Origin: Belnapia moabensis DSM 16746
Lineage (GTDB): Bacteria > Pseudomonadota > Alphaproteobacteria > Acetobacterales > Acetobacteraceae
NCBI RefSeq assembly: GCF_000745835.1
Contig: NZ_JQKB01000015.1
Location: 51,760 to 115,759, forward strand
Direction: 5' to 3'
DNA length: 64,000 nucleotides
Shown piece after piece: positions 8,666 through 16,753 of the stretch; the stretch's first letter is position 1, and every line of letters begins with the position of its first letter. The notes below the pieces were generated by a model that was not told the origin of the DNA, searched no databases, and was given only the letters and a program-made list of their open reading frames with translations. Both the position numbers and the translations under genes were made by a program.

Positions 8666-9561
8666 GCCTCGGCGAGGGTGGCGAGCCCTAGTTCCTCCGC
8701 GAGGCCGGCGATAAGGGTGGCGATGCGCTCCGGCTGTTCTTCATGGGCCAAGTGGCCGAGGGCGGGAAGCGGGATCACCCGCAAGGCGGGGAGCATCGCT
8801 GCGAGGCGGCGGGCATCAGCGGGGGGGATGGTGCGGTCGGCGCCACCGACCAGCAGGACCAGCGGCGGCTTCAGGCGGCGGAGGTCGCGCAGCAGGGGGT
8901 GGAGGTCCCAGTTCGCCATCATGCCGAGGGCGGCGGCGACATGGGCGGGGCGGCGCACCAGCCGGGCGTAGAGCTCGACGCCGCACGGGTCGAGCGTGGA
9001 GCCGGTGTCGCGCAGCAGGCGCTCGACGACGCTGCGCTCGGCGGCGCGGCGGGCGAAGAACCAGGGGACGGCGGGCACCCCGGCCAGCAGGCGGGCGACG
9101 GGAGAGAAGACCTGGCCGGCGAAGCCCTCGAAGGGCAGCAGCGCGGCGTTCAGGCCGATGACGGCGCGCGGGGCGATGCCGCCGTCGAGCGTCATGCGGG
9201 CGAGGATGGCGGCGCCGGCGGAGTGGCCGGCGGCGAGGTGGGGGGGCAGGCCGAGGGTGCGGGTCAGCTCGGTGAGGGCACGGGCCATGACCGGCAGGGA
9301 GAGGCGGGCGCCGGCGGGGGTGTCGGTGAAGCCGTGGCCGGGGAGGTCGGGGGCGACGACGGTGAAGCGGCGGGCCAGCAGGGGCAGCAGGCCGCGCCAG
9401 GAATGGGTGGCGGCGCCGGTGCCATGGGCGAGAAGCAGGATGGGCCCCTGCCCTGCCACCTGGACATGCCAGCGGAAGCCGGCGGCCTTGACGAAGCGGC
9501 TGGCGGCGCGGTTCGGCCAGTCACGGCCATCGGTTGCCCAATCGGGGCGGTTGGCGGTCAT
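8662..9561 (-). CDS. bchO: Magnesium chelatase accessory protein BchO (alpha/beta hydrolase fold)
   Basis: 299 residues from the ATG at 9561. The start M-T-A-N-R-P-D-W precedes the family block D-W-P-N-R-A-A-S-R-F-V, typical of BchO. An in-frame GTG at 9630 would add 23 residues that do not look conserved. The hydrolase fold shows L-A-H-G-T-G-A-A-T-H-S-W-R, D-L-P-G-H-G-F, the nucleophile region A-A-G-H-S-A-G-A-A and a C-terminal G-H-L-A-H-E-E-Q-P catalytic His block. BchO is genetically linked to magnesium insertion, but its reaction is not settled. It is the third gene of bchI-bchD-bchO. Confidence 0.92.
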   Translation of the reverse strand: MTANRPDWATDGRDWPNRAASRFVKAAGFRWHVQVAGQGPILLLAHGTGAATHSWRGLLPLLARRFTVVAPDLPGHGFTDTPAGARLSLPVMARALTELTRTLGLPPHLAAGHSAGAAILARMTLDGGIAPRAVIGLNAALLPFEGFAGQVFSPVARLLAGVPAVPWFFARRAAERSVVERLLRDTGSTLDPCGVELYARLVRRPAHVAAALGMMANWDLHPLLRDLRRLKPPLVLLVGGADRTIPPADARRLAAMLPALRVIPLPALGHLAHEEQPERIATLIAGLAEELGLATLAEA

Positions 9562-9661
9562 GTGGCCGGCCGTGGGGCTCGGAGGCGTGGGGCGCTGGGC
9601 GTCAGCCTTGCCGGGCGGTCGGCGGAGCACCGCCTGGCACGGAGACGGGCATCGGCCGGAT

Positions 9662-11368
9662 TCATGCCGCCCTCACGGCCCGCGAAATGGCGGCGGCGTC
9701 GGCATAGGGGAGCGGGATGTAGCGGCCGCCCAGGGCGGCGGCGAGGCTGCGGCCGGCTTCCTGCGGGCGGGGCGAGGTATCGACCAGCAGGGCGGCGATG
9801 CGGGCAGCGCGGAGGGCGCGGGCGGCCTCCAGCGCCTCGGCCATGGCGCGCTCGCGGCCGGGCCGGCCGTCGCGGGCGATGTTGGCGCGGCCATCGGTCA
9901 GCAGGACCAGCAGCGGGGTCTGGCCGCGGCGCTGGATGGCGTCCGCGAGGGCCAGGGCCTGGTCGAGCGCCGAGGCGATGGGGGTGCCGCCGCCGCCGGG
10001 CAGGGCCGCGAGGCTGCGGCGGGCGCGGACGAGGGAATGGGTCGGCGGCAGGAGGAGCTCGGCGCCGGTGCCGCGGAAGGCCAGGAGCGCGACGCGGTCG
10101 CGGCGGACATAGCATTCGGCGAGCAGCAGCTCGACCGCGCCCTTGGCCTCGGCCAGGCGGTGCAGGGCGGCGGAACCGGAGGCATCGACGAGGAAGAGCG
10201 TTGCCGTCTCCGAGCGCTGCTGGAAGCGGCGGATGCGGATGTCCTCGCGGGCTATGCGGAGGCGGGGGCTACCGCCGCCGCGCAGGCGCTGCCAGGGGGC
10301 GGCGGCGCGGAGGGTATCGACCAGGGCGAGGCGGGTGCCGCCGCGCAGATCGCCGGGGCGGCTGCCGATAGGGCGGCCGCGCAGGGGCGAGGCGCGGCGA
10401 GTGCCGGAGGTGCCGGGCGTGCGGGTGCGGGCGGGGGCGAGGCGAAGCTGGTCCAGCAGGCCGGCGGGGATGGCGGCTTCGGCGGCGGCGAGGAGGATTT
10501 CGCCCAATTGCTCGGGGCTGGGCTGGGGGGGCTGGTCCTCGGCCGTCTCGGGCGGTGGGGGTGGGGGTGGCGCCTCCGGCTCAGGGGCGGCGGGGGCCTG
10601 GGTGGCGCGGGGACCGAGGACGAGGCGGGCGGCCAGCGCCGCATCCTCTTCGGCCACCGCCTCGCGGCCGGCCAGGGCGGCGGCGGCGCGGGCCAGGCGG
10701 AGGGCGAGCAAGGGCGGGCGGAGGCTGTCGATGCCGAGGGTGGCGGCGGTGGCGCAAAGGGCCTCCAGCACATCCGGGCCGGCGGCGATGCGGGGGAGCA
10801 GGGCGCGGGCGGCGATGATCTGGCCGGCGGTGGGGGCGAGTGCCCTGGTGGCGGAGGGCGGGATCGGGGTGAGGTCGAGGCGGAGGGCCAGGCGGTCCAG
10901 CAACGCCGCGGGCGGGGATTCGTCGGGCCCGATCCCTTCGTCGAGGGCGATGAGCGTGACGCGGGCTGGGGCGCGGAGGGTGAGGCCATCGCGCTCGGCG
11001 GCGACCTCGCCGGTGTCCAGCGCGGCGGCGAGGCGGGCGGCGGTGCCAGGGGCCAGGCGCTCGGCCATCGCCAGGAGGAGGAGGCCGCCATCGGCCTCGG
11101 CGAGGATGCCGCGCTCGGCGACGGGGCGGCCGGATTGCAGCGTGGCGGCGAGGTCGAGGCCGCCGAGCAGGCGGGAATCGGCGATGCCGAGGGGCAGGCG
11201 GCGCCAGGGCGTGGCAGGCGGCAGAAGCGTGCGGAGCAGGGCGAGCCAGGCGTCGCGCACCGGGCCGGGCGGAGCTCGGAGGGAGGCGCCACCGAGCCCC
11301 GCCGGGTCGATGGCCAGGAGGGCGGCGGCCCGCGTGGCATCGGCCCAGGGCTCGGCGGCTAGGGTCAC
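9662..11368 (-). CDS. bchD: Magnesium chelatase ATPase/adaptor subunit D (BchD)
   Basis: 568 residues from the GTG at 11368, which overlaps the bchI stop (GTGA). The N-terminal AAA-like region lacks a good Walker A, as expected for D subunits. A proline- and acid-rich linker lies at about residues 275-310. The C-terminal integrin I (von Willebrand A) domain carries the MIDAS motif D-A-S-G-S, with a later T-D-G-R-A-N-I-A-R-D-G block. BchD bridges the BchI motor and BchH when Mg2+ is inserted into protoporphyrin IX. The longer open frame beyond 11368 is a shadow of bchI. Confidence 0.95.
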   Translation of the reverse strand: MTLAAEPWADATRAAALLAIDPAGLGGASLRAPPGPVRDAWLALLRTLLPPATPWRRLPLGIADSRLLGGLDLAATLQSGRPVAERGILAEADGGLLLLAMAERLAPGTAARLAAALDTGEVAAERDGLTLRAPARVTLIALDEGIGPDESPPAALLDRLALRLDLTPIPPSATRALAPTAGQIIAARALLPRIAAGPDVLEALCATAATLGIDSLRPPLLALRLARAAAALAGREAVAEEDAALAARLVLGPRATQAPAAPEPEAPPPPPPPETAEDQPPQPSPEQLGEILLAAAEAAIPAGLLDQLRLAPARTRTPGTSGTRRASPLRGRPIGSRPGDLRGGTRLALVDTLRAAAPWQRLRGGGSPRLRIAREDIRIRRFQQRSETATLFLVDASGSAALHRLAEAKGAVELLLAECYVRRDRVALLAFRGTGAELLLPPTHSLVRARRSLAALPGGGGTPIASALDQALALADAIQRRGQTPLLVLLTDGRANIARDGRPGRERAMAEALEAARALRAARIAALLVDTSPRPQEAGRSLAAALGGRYIPLPYADAAAISRAVRAA

Positions 11369-12387
11369 GGGGTGAAGATCTCGGCGATGGCGCGCTCGAC
11401 CCTCGTCGTGGAGACGGCCTCGTCCAGCGGGTTGCGGCGGAGGCGATGCCGGAGCGCGGGCGGGGCGACGCGGCGGAGGGCGGCGTCGTCCACCTCGGCC
11501 TCGCCCTCGAAGGCGGCGAGCGCCCGGGCGGCGCGGATGAGGGTGAGTTCGCCGCGGAGGCCGTCGGTGCCGAGGGCGAGGCAGAGGCGGGCGGCACGTT
11601 CCAGCGCGGAATCGGGCAGCGCGATGTCGGGCAGGCGGGTGCGGGCGGCGAGGATGCGACGGCGCAGCTCGGCTTCGGCGCCGGACCAGTGGGCGGTGAA
11701 GCCGGACGGGTCGCGCTCGAAGGCGTCGCGGCGGCGGATGACCTCGATGCGGCTGGGGAGGTCGCGCGGCGTCGTCACCTCGACCGAGAGGCCGAAGCGG
11801 TCGAGGAGCTGCGGGCGGAGCTCGCCCTCCTCCGGGTTGCCGCTGCCGACCAGGACGAAGCGGGCGGGGTGGCGGATGGAGAGGCCCTCGCGCTCCACCA
11901 CATTCTCGCCGGAGGCGGCGACGTCGAGGAGGAGGTCCACGAGGTGATCCTCGAGCAGGTTCACCTCGTCGATGTAGAGGAAGCCGCGATGGGCGCGGGC
12001 CAGCAGGCCGGGCTCGAAGCTCTTCACCCCCTCGGCCAGGGCGCGCTGGATGTCGAGGGCGCCGAGCACGCGGTCTTCCGTCGCGCCGAGCGGCAGGTCC
12101 ACCACCGGGACGGGCGCCATTGCGGTGCGGTGCGGGCGGCGGCTGCGGCATTCGGCGCAGAGCGCGGCCTCGTCGGCCGGGTCGCAGCGATAGGGGCAGC
12201 CCTCGATGACGGGGATCTCGGGCAGCAGGGCGGCGAGGGCGCGGATGGCGGTGGACTTGCCGGTGCCGCGGTCGCCGAAGACGAGCACGCCGCCGATGCC
12301 GGGGTCGATGGCGGCGATAAGGATCGCCAGCTTCATCTCCTCCTGCCCGACGATGGCGGAGAAGGGGAATGCGCGCCGCCCGGTCAC
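11365..12387 (-). CDS. bchI: Magnesium chelatase ATPase subunit I (BchI)
   Basis: 340 residues from the GTG at 12387 (V-T-G-R-R-A-F-P-F-S-A-I-V-G-Q-E-E-M), the usual BchI beginning. GGAGA lies about 9 bases upstream. Walker A is G-D-R-G-T-G-K-S-T; Walker B is G-F-L-Y-I-D-E-V-N-L-L. It also has the E-R-E-G-L-S-I-R-H-P-A-R-F-V-L-V-G-S-G-N-P-E-E-G block shared by all ChlI/BchI proteins. It hydrolyses ATP to drive Mg2+ insertion with BchD and BchH. A very strong hairpin separates it from the upstream HiPIP gene. Confidence 0.97.
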   Translation of the reverse strand: MTGRRAFPFSAIVGQEEMKLAILIAAIDPGIGGVLVFGDRGTGKSTAIRALAALLPEIPVIEGCPYRCDPADEAALCAECRSRRPHRTAMAPVPVVDLPLGATEDRVLGALDIQRALAEGVKSFEPGLLARAHRGFLYIDEVNLLEDHLVDLLLDVAASGENVVEREGLSIRHPARFVLVGSGNPEEGELRPQLLDRFGLSVEVTTPRDLPSRIEVIRRRDAFERDPSGFTAHWSGAEAELRRRILAARTRLPDIALPDSALERAARLCLALGTDGLRGELTLIRAARALAAFEGEAEVDDAALRRVAPPALRHRLRRNPLDEAVSTTRVERAIAEIFTP

Positions 12388-12403
12388 GGCCGTCTGTCTC
12401 CGG

Positions 12404-12429
12404 CCGGCGCGGCGAGCGGGCCGCGCCGG
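12404..12429 (-). terminator. Perfect 10-bp GC hairpin between the HiPIP gene and bchI
   Basis: CCGGCGCGGC (12404-12413), loop GAGCGG, GCCGCGCCGG (12420-12429). It lies just after the HiPIP stop and 16 bases before the bchI start on the minus strand. No T-run follows. It could be a partial terminator or a 3' mRNA-stabilising structure that keeps HiPIP mRNA more abundant than bchI mRNA. Confidence 0.6.
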
Positions 12430-12436
12430 GTCTGCT

Positions 12437-12709
12437 TCAGCCCTTGGCCGCCCAGACGGCGCACCAGCCCTCGGGCTTGATCTCGCCATTGACGATGGCG
12501 CAGGCATTCGGCGGCTGGAAGTGTAGGCAGCCGTCGCAGCGTTGGTTGTCCTTCGGCTGGTTCTGATACATGACCATCTCGGGTGCGAGCTTGTCCTGCG
12601 CCCGTGCGGTGGCGACGGCGATCGGCGCCAGGGCCGCGAGGCCGGCGATCTGAAGGCCGGTCTTCTGCAGGAATTCGCGGCGCGCCTGCGGCTTTCTCGT
12701 CCTGTCCAT
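12437..12709 (-). CDS. High-potential iron-sulfur protein (HiPIP), Tat-exported
   Basis: 90 residues. A twin-arginine signal runs from R10-R11 (A-R-R-E-F-L-Q-K) through a hydrophobic stretch to a cleavage site near A-R-A-Q (36-38). The mature protein is about 53 residues. Four cysteines at 58, 61, 70 and 83, with the last in G-W-C, form the HiPIP [4Fe-4S] pattern. HiPIPs are periplasmic electron carriers. In several purple bacteria they reduce the photo-oxidised reaction-centre cytochrome. Its place between hemA and bchI supports that role here. AGGAGG precedes the ATG. A Fur-box-like palindrome lies about 90 bases upstream. Confidence 0.88.
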   Translation of the reverse strand: MDRTRKPQARREFLQKTGLQIAGLAALAPIAVATARAQDKLAPEMVMYQNQPKDNQRCDGCLHFQPPNACAIVNGEIKPEGWCAVWAAKG

Positions 12710-12734
12710 GTCTCGCTTGTCCTCCTCCTGTGGC

Positions 12735-12758
12735 CCGGCCCAGGAAGCTTGGGCCCGG
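12735..12758 (-). promoter_or_regulatory. Leader hairpin between Fur-like box and HiPIP gene
   Basis: CCGGCCCA (12735-12742) pairs with TGGGCCCGG (12750-12758) across a short loop, with one unpaired C. On the minus strand it lies between the hemA stop and the HiPIP ribosome-binding site. It could terminate the hemA transcript or fold in the HiPIP leader. Confidence 0.35.
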
Positions 12759-12799
12759 ATTCAGGTTTGCCAAGCGCAGCAAGGAGAGAATTCGTTCCA

Positions 12800-12814
12800 T
12801 GAGAATGATTCTCA
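12800..12814 (-). promoter_or_regulatory. Fur-box-like 7-1-7 palindrome upstream of the HiPIP gene
   Basis: TGAGAATGATTCTCA is a perfect inverted repeat of 7-1-7 bases. It differs from the Fur core TGATAATNATTATCA at only two, symmetric, positions. It overlaps the hemA stop codon and lies 91 bases upstream of the HiPIP ATG. It suggests iron control of the iron-sulfur carrier; binding is not shown. Confidence 0.5.
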
Positions 12815-14023
12815 AGCAGCGCGCTGCAGGCTGAACTGCGACCAGATCTCGGAAAGTGCAGAGACGAGATGGTCGATATCCGCCTCGCTGTGCAGCGGAC
12901 CGGGGGTGAAGCGCAGCCGCTCCGTGCCGCGCGGCACGGTGGGGTAGTTGATCGGCTGGACATAAATTCCGTAGTGGTCCAGCAGAAGGTCGCTGATCTG
13001 CTTGCAGATCACCGGGTCACGCACCATGACGGGGACGATGTGGCTCGGGTTCTCCATGTGCGGCACGCCAGCGGCGTCCAGCTTGGCGCGGAGTTGCGAA
13101 GCGTTCGCATGCAGCAGGTCGCGCTCGACGCTGCTCTCCTTCAGATGGCGGATGCTGGCGATGACGCCGGCCGCGGCCGCGGGCGGCATGGAGGTGGTGA
13201 AGATGAAGCCCGAGGCATAGGAGCGGACAAAGTCGCACATCGCGGCGGAGCCGGCGATGTAGCCGCCGACGACGCCGAAGGCCTTCGCCAACGTTCCTTC
13301 GATGACGGTCAGGCGATGGGCAACGCCGTCGCGCTCCGTGACGCCGCCGCCGCGGCGGCCGTAGAGGCCGACGGCATGGACCTCGTCGATATAGGTCATG
13401 GCGCCGTATTCCTCGGCGATGTCGCAGAACTCGGCGATGGGGGCGATGTCGCCGTCCATCGAGTAGACGCTCTCGAAGGCGACGAGCTTCGGCGCCTCCG
13501 GGTCGATCTCGGAGAGGATGCGGCGAAGGTCGGCCGGGTCGTTATGGGCGAAGACGCGGCGCTCGGCGCGGCTGTGGCGGATGCCCTCGATCATCGAGGC
13601 GTGGTTCAGCTCGTCGGAGACGATGACGCAGCCGGGCATGCGCGAGGCGAGCGTCGAGAGCGTCGCCCAGTTCGACATGTAGCCGCTGTTGAAGAGCAGC
13701 GCGGCCTCCGTGCCGTGCAGGTCGGCGAGCTCCTGCTCGAGCATGACGTGGTAGTGGTTGGTGCCGGCGATGTTGCGCGTGCCGCCGGCGCCGGCGCCGC
13801 ACTTGTCCAGCGCCTCGTGCATCGCCGCGAGCACCTTCGGGTGCTGGCCCATGCCGAGATAGTCGTTGGAGCACCAGACCGTCACCTGCTGCTGGCCGCG
13901 CGGGCGGTGGTGCGTCGCATAGGGGAAGGCGCCGGCTTGGCGCTCGAGGTCGGCGAAGACGCGGTAGCGGCCTTCCCGGTGGAGGGCGCCGATCTGCTTC
14001 CGGAAGAACGCCTCGTAGTTCAT
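12812..14023 (-). CDS. hemA: 5-aminolevulinate synthase (HemA)
   Basis: 403 residues, the usual alphaproteobacterial ALAS length. It condenses glycine and succinyl-CoA to 5-aminolevulinate, the first committed step of tetrapyrrole synthesis. Visible are the Y-L-G-M-G-Q-H-P segment, [30 protein letters not shown] and the PLP-lysine region [15 protein letters not shown] strong GAGGGG site precedes the ATG. It lies 30 bases after puhE at the distal end of the bchF superoperon, which couples precursor supply to photosynthesis gene expression. A second hemA elsewhere is likely but cannot be seen. Confidence 0.97.
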   Translation of the reverse strand: MNYEAFFRKQIGALHREGRYRVFADLERQAGAFPYATHHRPRGQQQVTVWCSNDYLGMGQHPKVLAAMHEALDKCGAGAGGTRNIAGTNHYHVMLEQELADLHGTEAALLFNSGYMSNWATLSTLASRMPGCVIVSDELNHASMIEGIRHSRAERRVFAHNDPADLRRILSEIDPEAPKLVAFESVYSMDGDIAPIAEFCDIAEEYGAMTYIDEVHAVGLYGRRGGGVTERDGVAHRLTVIEGTLAKAFGVVGGYIAGSAAMCDFVRSYASGFIFTTSMPPAAAAGVIASIRHLKESSVERDLLHANASQLRAKLDAAGVPHMENPSHIVPVMVRDPVICKQISDLLLDHYGIYVQPINYPTVPRGTERLRFTPGPLHSEADIDHLVSALSEIWSQFSLQRAA

Positions 14024-14053
14024 CGTCCCCTCTCCCTTTCAGGGCTTATGGCT

Positions 14054-14878
14054 TCAGGCGGCGGGGCGCAGCGCATGCAGGCGCGGCGCCTCCGCTTCCG
14101 CCACAGCCGGTGTGGCCGGGCGGCGTGACTTCATGCTCCAATTCCAGAGCGCTTCCGCCGGGATGGGGAGCACCAGGAACCAGTGTTCGAGGATGGCGAG
14201 CGCGGTCAGCACGCCGAGGAAGGTGAAGCCGGCGGCTTCGAAGTCGCTGGCCCCGCCGGCCAGGGCGTGGTGGAAGAACCAGGCGCAGAGTAGCGTGCCG
14301 CCGGTGACGGAGAGCGGGAAAAGCAGGTTCATTGGCTTGCGGGCGAAGAAGCTGCCGAGATAGGCGAGGTGCGGCGGCAGGAACTGCTCGTTGAGGTTCC
14401 GCACGCCGAGGAAGACGTTCAACTTGGCGCTCTGGCGCATGCCCCAGAGCAGCAGGAAAGTCCAGGCGCCGATCTGGTTGGGCTGGCCCCAGGTCAGTGC
14501 CAGGACGGAGACGGCGCCGGCGATGATCGCCAGCTCATGGTGGAGGATCGTCAGCACGGCGAGGCGGAAGCGCGGCCAGCCGGTGCAGCCTTCCGGGCAG
14601 GGCTGGCGCCGTGGGCCGGTGGCGAAGCCCATCAGGAAGGCCATCTCCTGCCAGGCCCAGGCGAGCAGGCCGCAGGAGAAGGCGCAATAGGCGCCGATGG
14701 GCGAGGCGTCCGCGCTGCTGGCGGCGAGACCCCAGAGGGCGGCGGCCAGCACGGCCGTCGCGCCCAGCATGCTCCAGCGATAGGTCCGCGTCGGCAGCCC
14801 GTCCAACCAGATGATCGCACCGGTGCTGAACCACCAGACGAACAGAGCATAAAGGGCGGGCAGACCGTAATCGGCCAT
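14054..14878 (-). CDS. puhE: Photosynthetic complex putative assembly protein PuhE
   Basis: 274 residues, a polytopic membrane protein with about seven hydrophobic segments. The family blocks L-L-A-W-A-W-Q-E-M-A-F-L-M-G and H-H-E-L-A-I-I-A-G are present, as is the L-L-W-G-M-R-Q-S-A-K-L-N-V-F-L-G-V-R-N-L-N-E-type region. The family is found only in anoxygenic phototrophs and lies next to acsF and puhA-C. In Rhodobacter puhE mutants change light-harvesting complex levels; the biochemical role is unknown. It follows acsF by 15 bases. Confidence 0.9.
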   Translation of the reverse strand: MADYGLPALYALFVWWFSTGAIIWLDGLPTRTYRWSMLGATAVLAAALWGLAASSADASPIGAYCAFSCGLLAWAWQEMAFLMGFATGPRRQPCPEGCTGWPRFRLAVLTILHHELAIIAGAVSVLALTWGQPNQIGAWTFLLLWGMRQSAKLNVFLGVRNLNEQFLPPHLAYLGSFFARKPMNLLFPLSVTGGTLLCAWFFHHALAGGASDFEAAGFTFLGVLTALAILEHWFLVLPIPAEALWNWSMKSRRPATPAVAEAEAPRLHALRPAA

Positions 14879-14893
14879 GACGCGATGGCGCTC

Positions 14894-15979
14894 CTACCAG
14901 GCGGGCGCCATGCGGATCTGCGCCGGCAGCGCCGCATGCTTGCCCGGGAGGAGATAGAGGCGGGCGAAGGTGGCGGCCGCCGCGGCGCCGAGGCCGGCGC
15001 ACTGCAGCCTGCCGACGAGTCCGCCGCGCGCCTTGGCCGCAGTCATCCTCTGCGTGATGCGGAAGAGGCGGTCGAAGCCGCGGCGCATGGCCGGGTGGTC
15101 GGTATCGAGCGTCACCGGGAAGACCTGCTTGCAGATCTCGGTGCAGGTGTCGAAGACCTGGTAGTCGTAGTCGGAGGGCGTCATGCCGAGGGCCTTGTGG
15201 AACTCCGGCCGGGCGTGGTCGCGCACATACATCGTCGCATAGACGGCGAGCTGGAAGAACTTCACCCAGAGCTTGTTGCGGCCTTCGAGCAGCTTGGGGT
15301 TGGCGCGCATCAGCAGGGCGAAAGCCTCGCCGTGGCGGAACTCGTCGTTGCACCACTTCTCGAACCACAGGAAGATCGGGTGGAAGCGCAGCTCCGGATG
15401 GCGCTCGAACTGGCGGAAGATGGTGATGTAGCGGGCATAGCCGATCTTCTCGCTGAGGTAGGTGGCGTAGAAGATGAACTTGGGCTGAAAGTAGTGGTAC
15501 TTCTTCGCCTTGGTGAGGAAGCCGAGATCGACGCCGATGCCGATATCCTTCAGCGCGTCATTGATGAAGCCGGCATGGCGCGCCTCGTCGCGGCTCATCA
15601 CGCCGAAGAGGTCGCGCATGTCGGGATTCTTCACCCGCTTGCGGATCTCGGCGTAGAGGACGCAGCCGGAGAATTCGGCAGTGACGGAGCTGACCAGGAA
15701 CTCGACCAGCTCCTTCTGCAGCGGTGCCGGCAGGGCGTCGAGCCTGAACTCGTCGAAGGACTCGTTGCGGACGAAATGGCCCTTGTTCGGGTCGGCGTGG
15801 AACTCAGCCATCAGCGCGTCCCATTCGGCGCGGAGGCTGCCGACATCGATGCGGTCCATGGCGTCGAAATCGGTGGTGTAGAAGCGCGGGCTGAGGACGG
15901 TATCGGTCGTTGCCTCGCGGGTGCTCTCGTTGAGCGGCCGGCGCGGGGTGGGCGTTCCACCGGGGGCGATGGCGTTCAT
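14894..15979 (-). CDS. acsF: Mg-protoporphyrin IX monomethyl ester (oxidative) cyclase, aerobic type
   Basis: 361 residues from the ATG at 15979, which overlaps the preceding stop (ATGA). This is the O2-dependent diiron cyclase that forms the isocyclic ring E of protochlorophyllide. Diiron ligand regions are visible as [21 protein letters not shown] and the [12 protein letters not shown] block. The oxygen-dependent enzyme agrees with an aerobic anoxygenic phototroph. The anaerobic alternative bchE is not in this window. It is embedded in the puh end of the superoperon, a common alphaproteobacterial order. Confidence 0.96.
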   Translation of the reverse strand: MNAIAPGGTPTPRRPLNESTREATTDTVLSPRFYTTDFDAMDRIDVGSLRAEWDALMAEFHADPNKGHFVRNESFDEFRLDALPAPLQKELVEFLVSSVTAEFSGCVLYAEIRKRVKNPDMRDLFGVMSRDEARHAGFINDALKDIGIGVDLGFLTKAKKYHYFQPKFIFYATYLSEKIGYARYITIFRQFERHPELRFHPIFLWFEKWCNDEFRHGEAFALLMRANPKLLEGRNKLWVKFFQLAVYATMYVRDHARPEFHKALGMTPSDYDYQVFDTCTEICKQVFPVTLDTDHPAMRRGFDRLFRITQRMTAAKARGGLVGRLQCAGLGAAAAATFARLYLLPGKHAALPAQIRMAPAW

Positions 15980-16287
15980 GGCGCTTCCTTGGGCTCGAAG
16001 CCGCAATGGTAGAGTTCGGTCAGCTCCAGGATGGCGGAAGCTTCGGTCCAGGCGCGCTCCAGCCAGCCGGCGCGGATGACGGTGGCACGGGCCTCGAAGC
16101 GCAGCGTCGCGCCAGGGGCGACATGGTCGGGCAGGCCGTGGACGAGCACGCGGTCACCGGGGCGGAGCAGCACGCCTTCTGGGATGGCATGGGCGTGCAG
16201 GCTGTCGAAGCTCTGCTCGATATCAACGGTGCAGGGTACCTCGAAGCGGCGGCCGCCGGTGAGGCGGGAGATGAGGCCGAGGCTCAT
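15976..16287 (-). CDS. Conserved small protein between puhC and acsF, unknown function
   Basis: 103 residues, soluble, with no signal or membrane segment. Both ends overlap neighbours by 4 bases (ATGA with puhC upstream and acsF downstream), so translation is coupled to both. Visible features are [12 protein letters not shown], a beta-rich central part ([16 protein letters not shown]) and a C-terminal [12 protein letters not shown]. An uncharacterised gene at exactly this position is common in alphaproteobacterial photosynthesis clusters. A role in reaction-centre assembly or cyclase function is an inference from position. Confidence 0.75.
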   Translation of the reverse strand: MSLGLISRLTGGRRFEVPCTVDIEQSFDSLHAHAIPEGVLLRPGDRVLVHGLPDHVAPGATLRFEARATVIRAGWLERAWTEASAILELTELYHCGFEPKEAP

Positions 16288-16742
16288 GGCGTGGCCCTCC
16301 CCGCGGTCAGCAGGCGAGCAAAGGCTTCCATGTTGGTCGGGCCGAAGGCTTCGAGGCCGATGCTGATGCCGGTTGCGGGATCCTCGAGCGTCAGCCGGCC
16401 GTCGGGCCAGGCGGCGAGGCGGAAGGGCGCACGGCCGGTAATCTCCTCGCGGCGGCGGTCGCGCACCAGGGCGCGCAGCGCGCCGCGGACGAAGCCGTTG
16501 GTGCCTGGCTCCAGCAGGGCGATGTCGCGGCCGGCCTCGACATCGCGCACCAGGATGCCGCCATCGGCGCGGTCCTCGAAGCCGAGGCTGCGGGCGAGCA
16601 CCGGCGCGTCGTCACGCGGCGCGGTGGTGCCGGCGCCGGCCATGCGGCCGATGCCGGTGGCGACGACGACGGCGAGGAGCAGCGCGCCGGCGCCGATCAG
16701 CGGGCCGCGTGGCACCGCCATGTCGTGGGAATGGCTGCTCAT
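16284..16742 (-). CDS. puhC: Photosynthetic complex assembly protein PuhC
   Basis: 152 residues from the ATG at 16742 (M-S-S-H-S-H-D). The upstream extension of the frame is a shadow of puhB. It has one N-terminal membrane helix at about residues 13-31 followed by a periplasmic domain. Family blocks seen are D-G-G-I-L-V-R-D-V-E-A-G and G-F-V-R-G-A-L-R-A-L-V-R-D-R-R, then P-F-R-L-A-A-W-P-D-G-R-L-T-L-E-D. PuhC helps assemble or organise the RC-LH1 core complex. It lies 11 bases after puhB and overlaps the next small gene by 4. Confidence 0.88.
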   Translation of the reverse strand: MSSHSHDMAVPRGPLIGAGALLLAVVVATGIGRMAGAGTTAPRDDAPVLARSLGFEDRADGGILVRDVEAGRDIALLEPGTNGFVRGALRALVRDRRREEITGRAPFRLAAWPDGRLTLEDPATGISIGLEAFGPTNMEAFARLLTAGRATP

Positions 16743-16753
16743 CCCGTCCTCCC

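Noticed and set aside
9562..9630. Longer BchO start at the GTG
   Set aside because: The extra residues (L-R-R-P-P-G-K) do not resemble BchO N-termini; ATG at 9561 fits the family.
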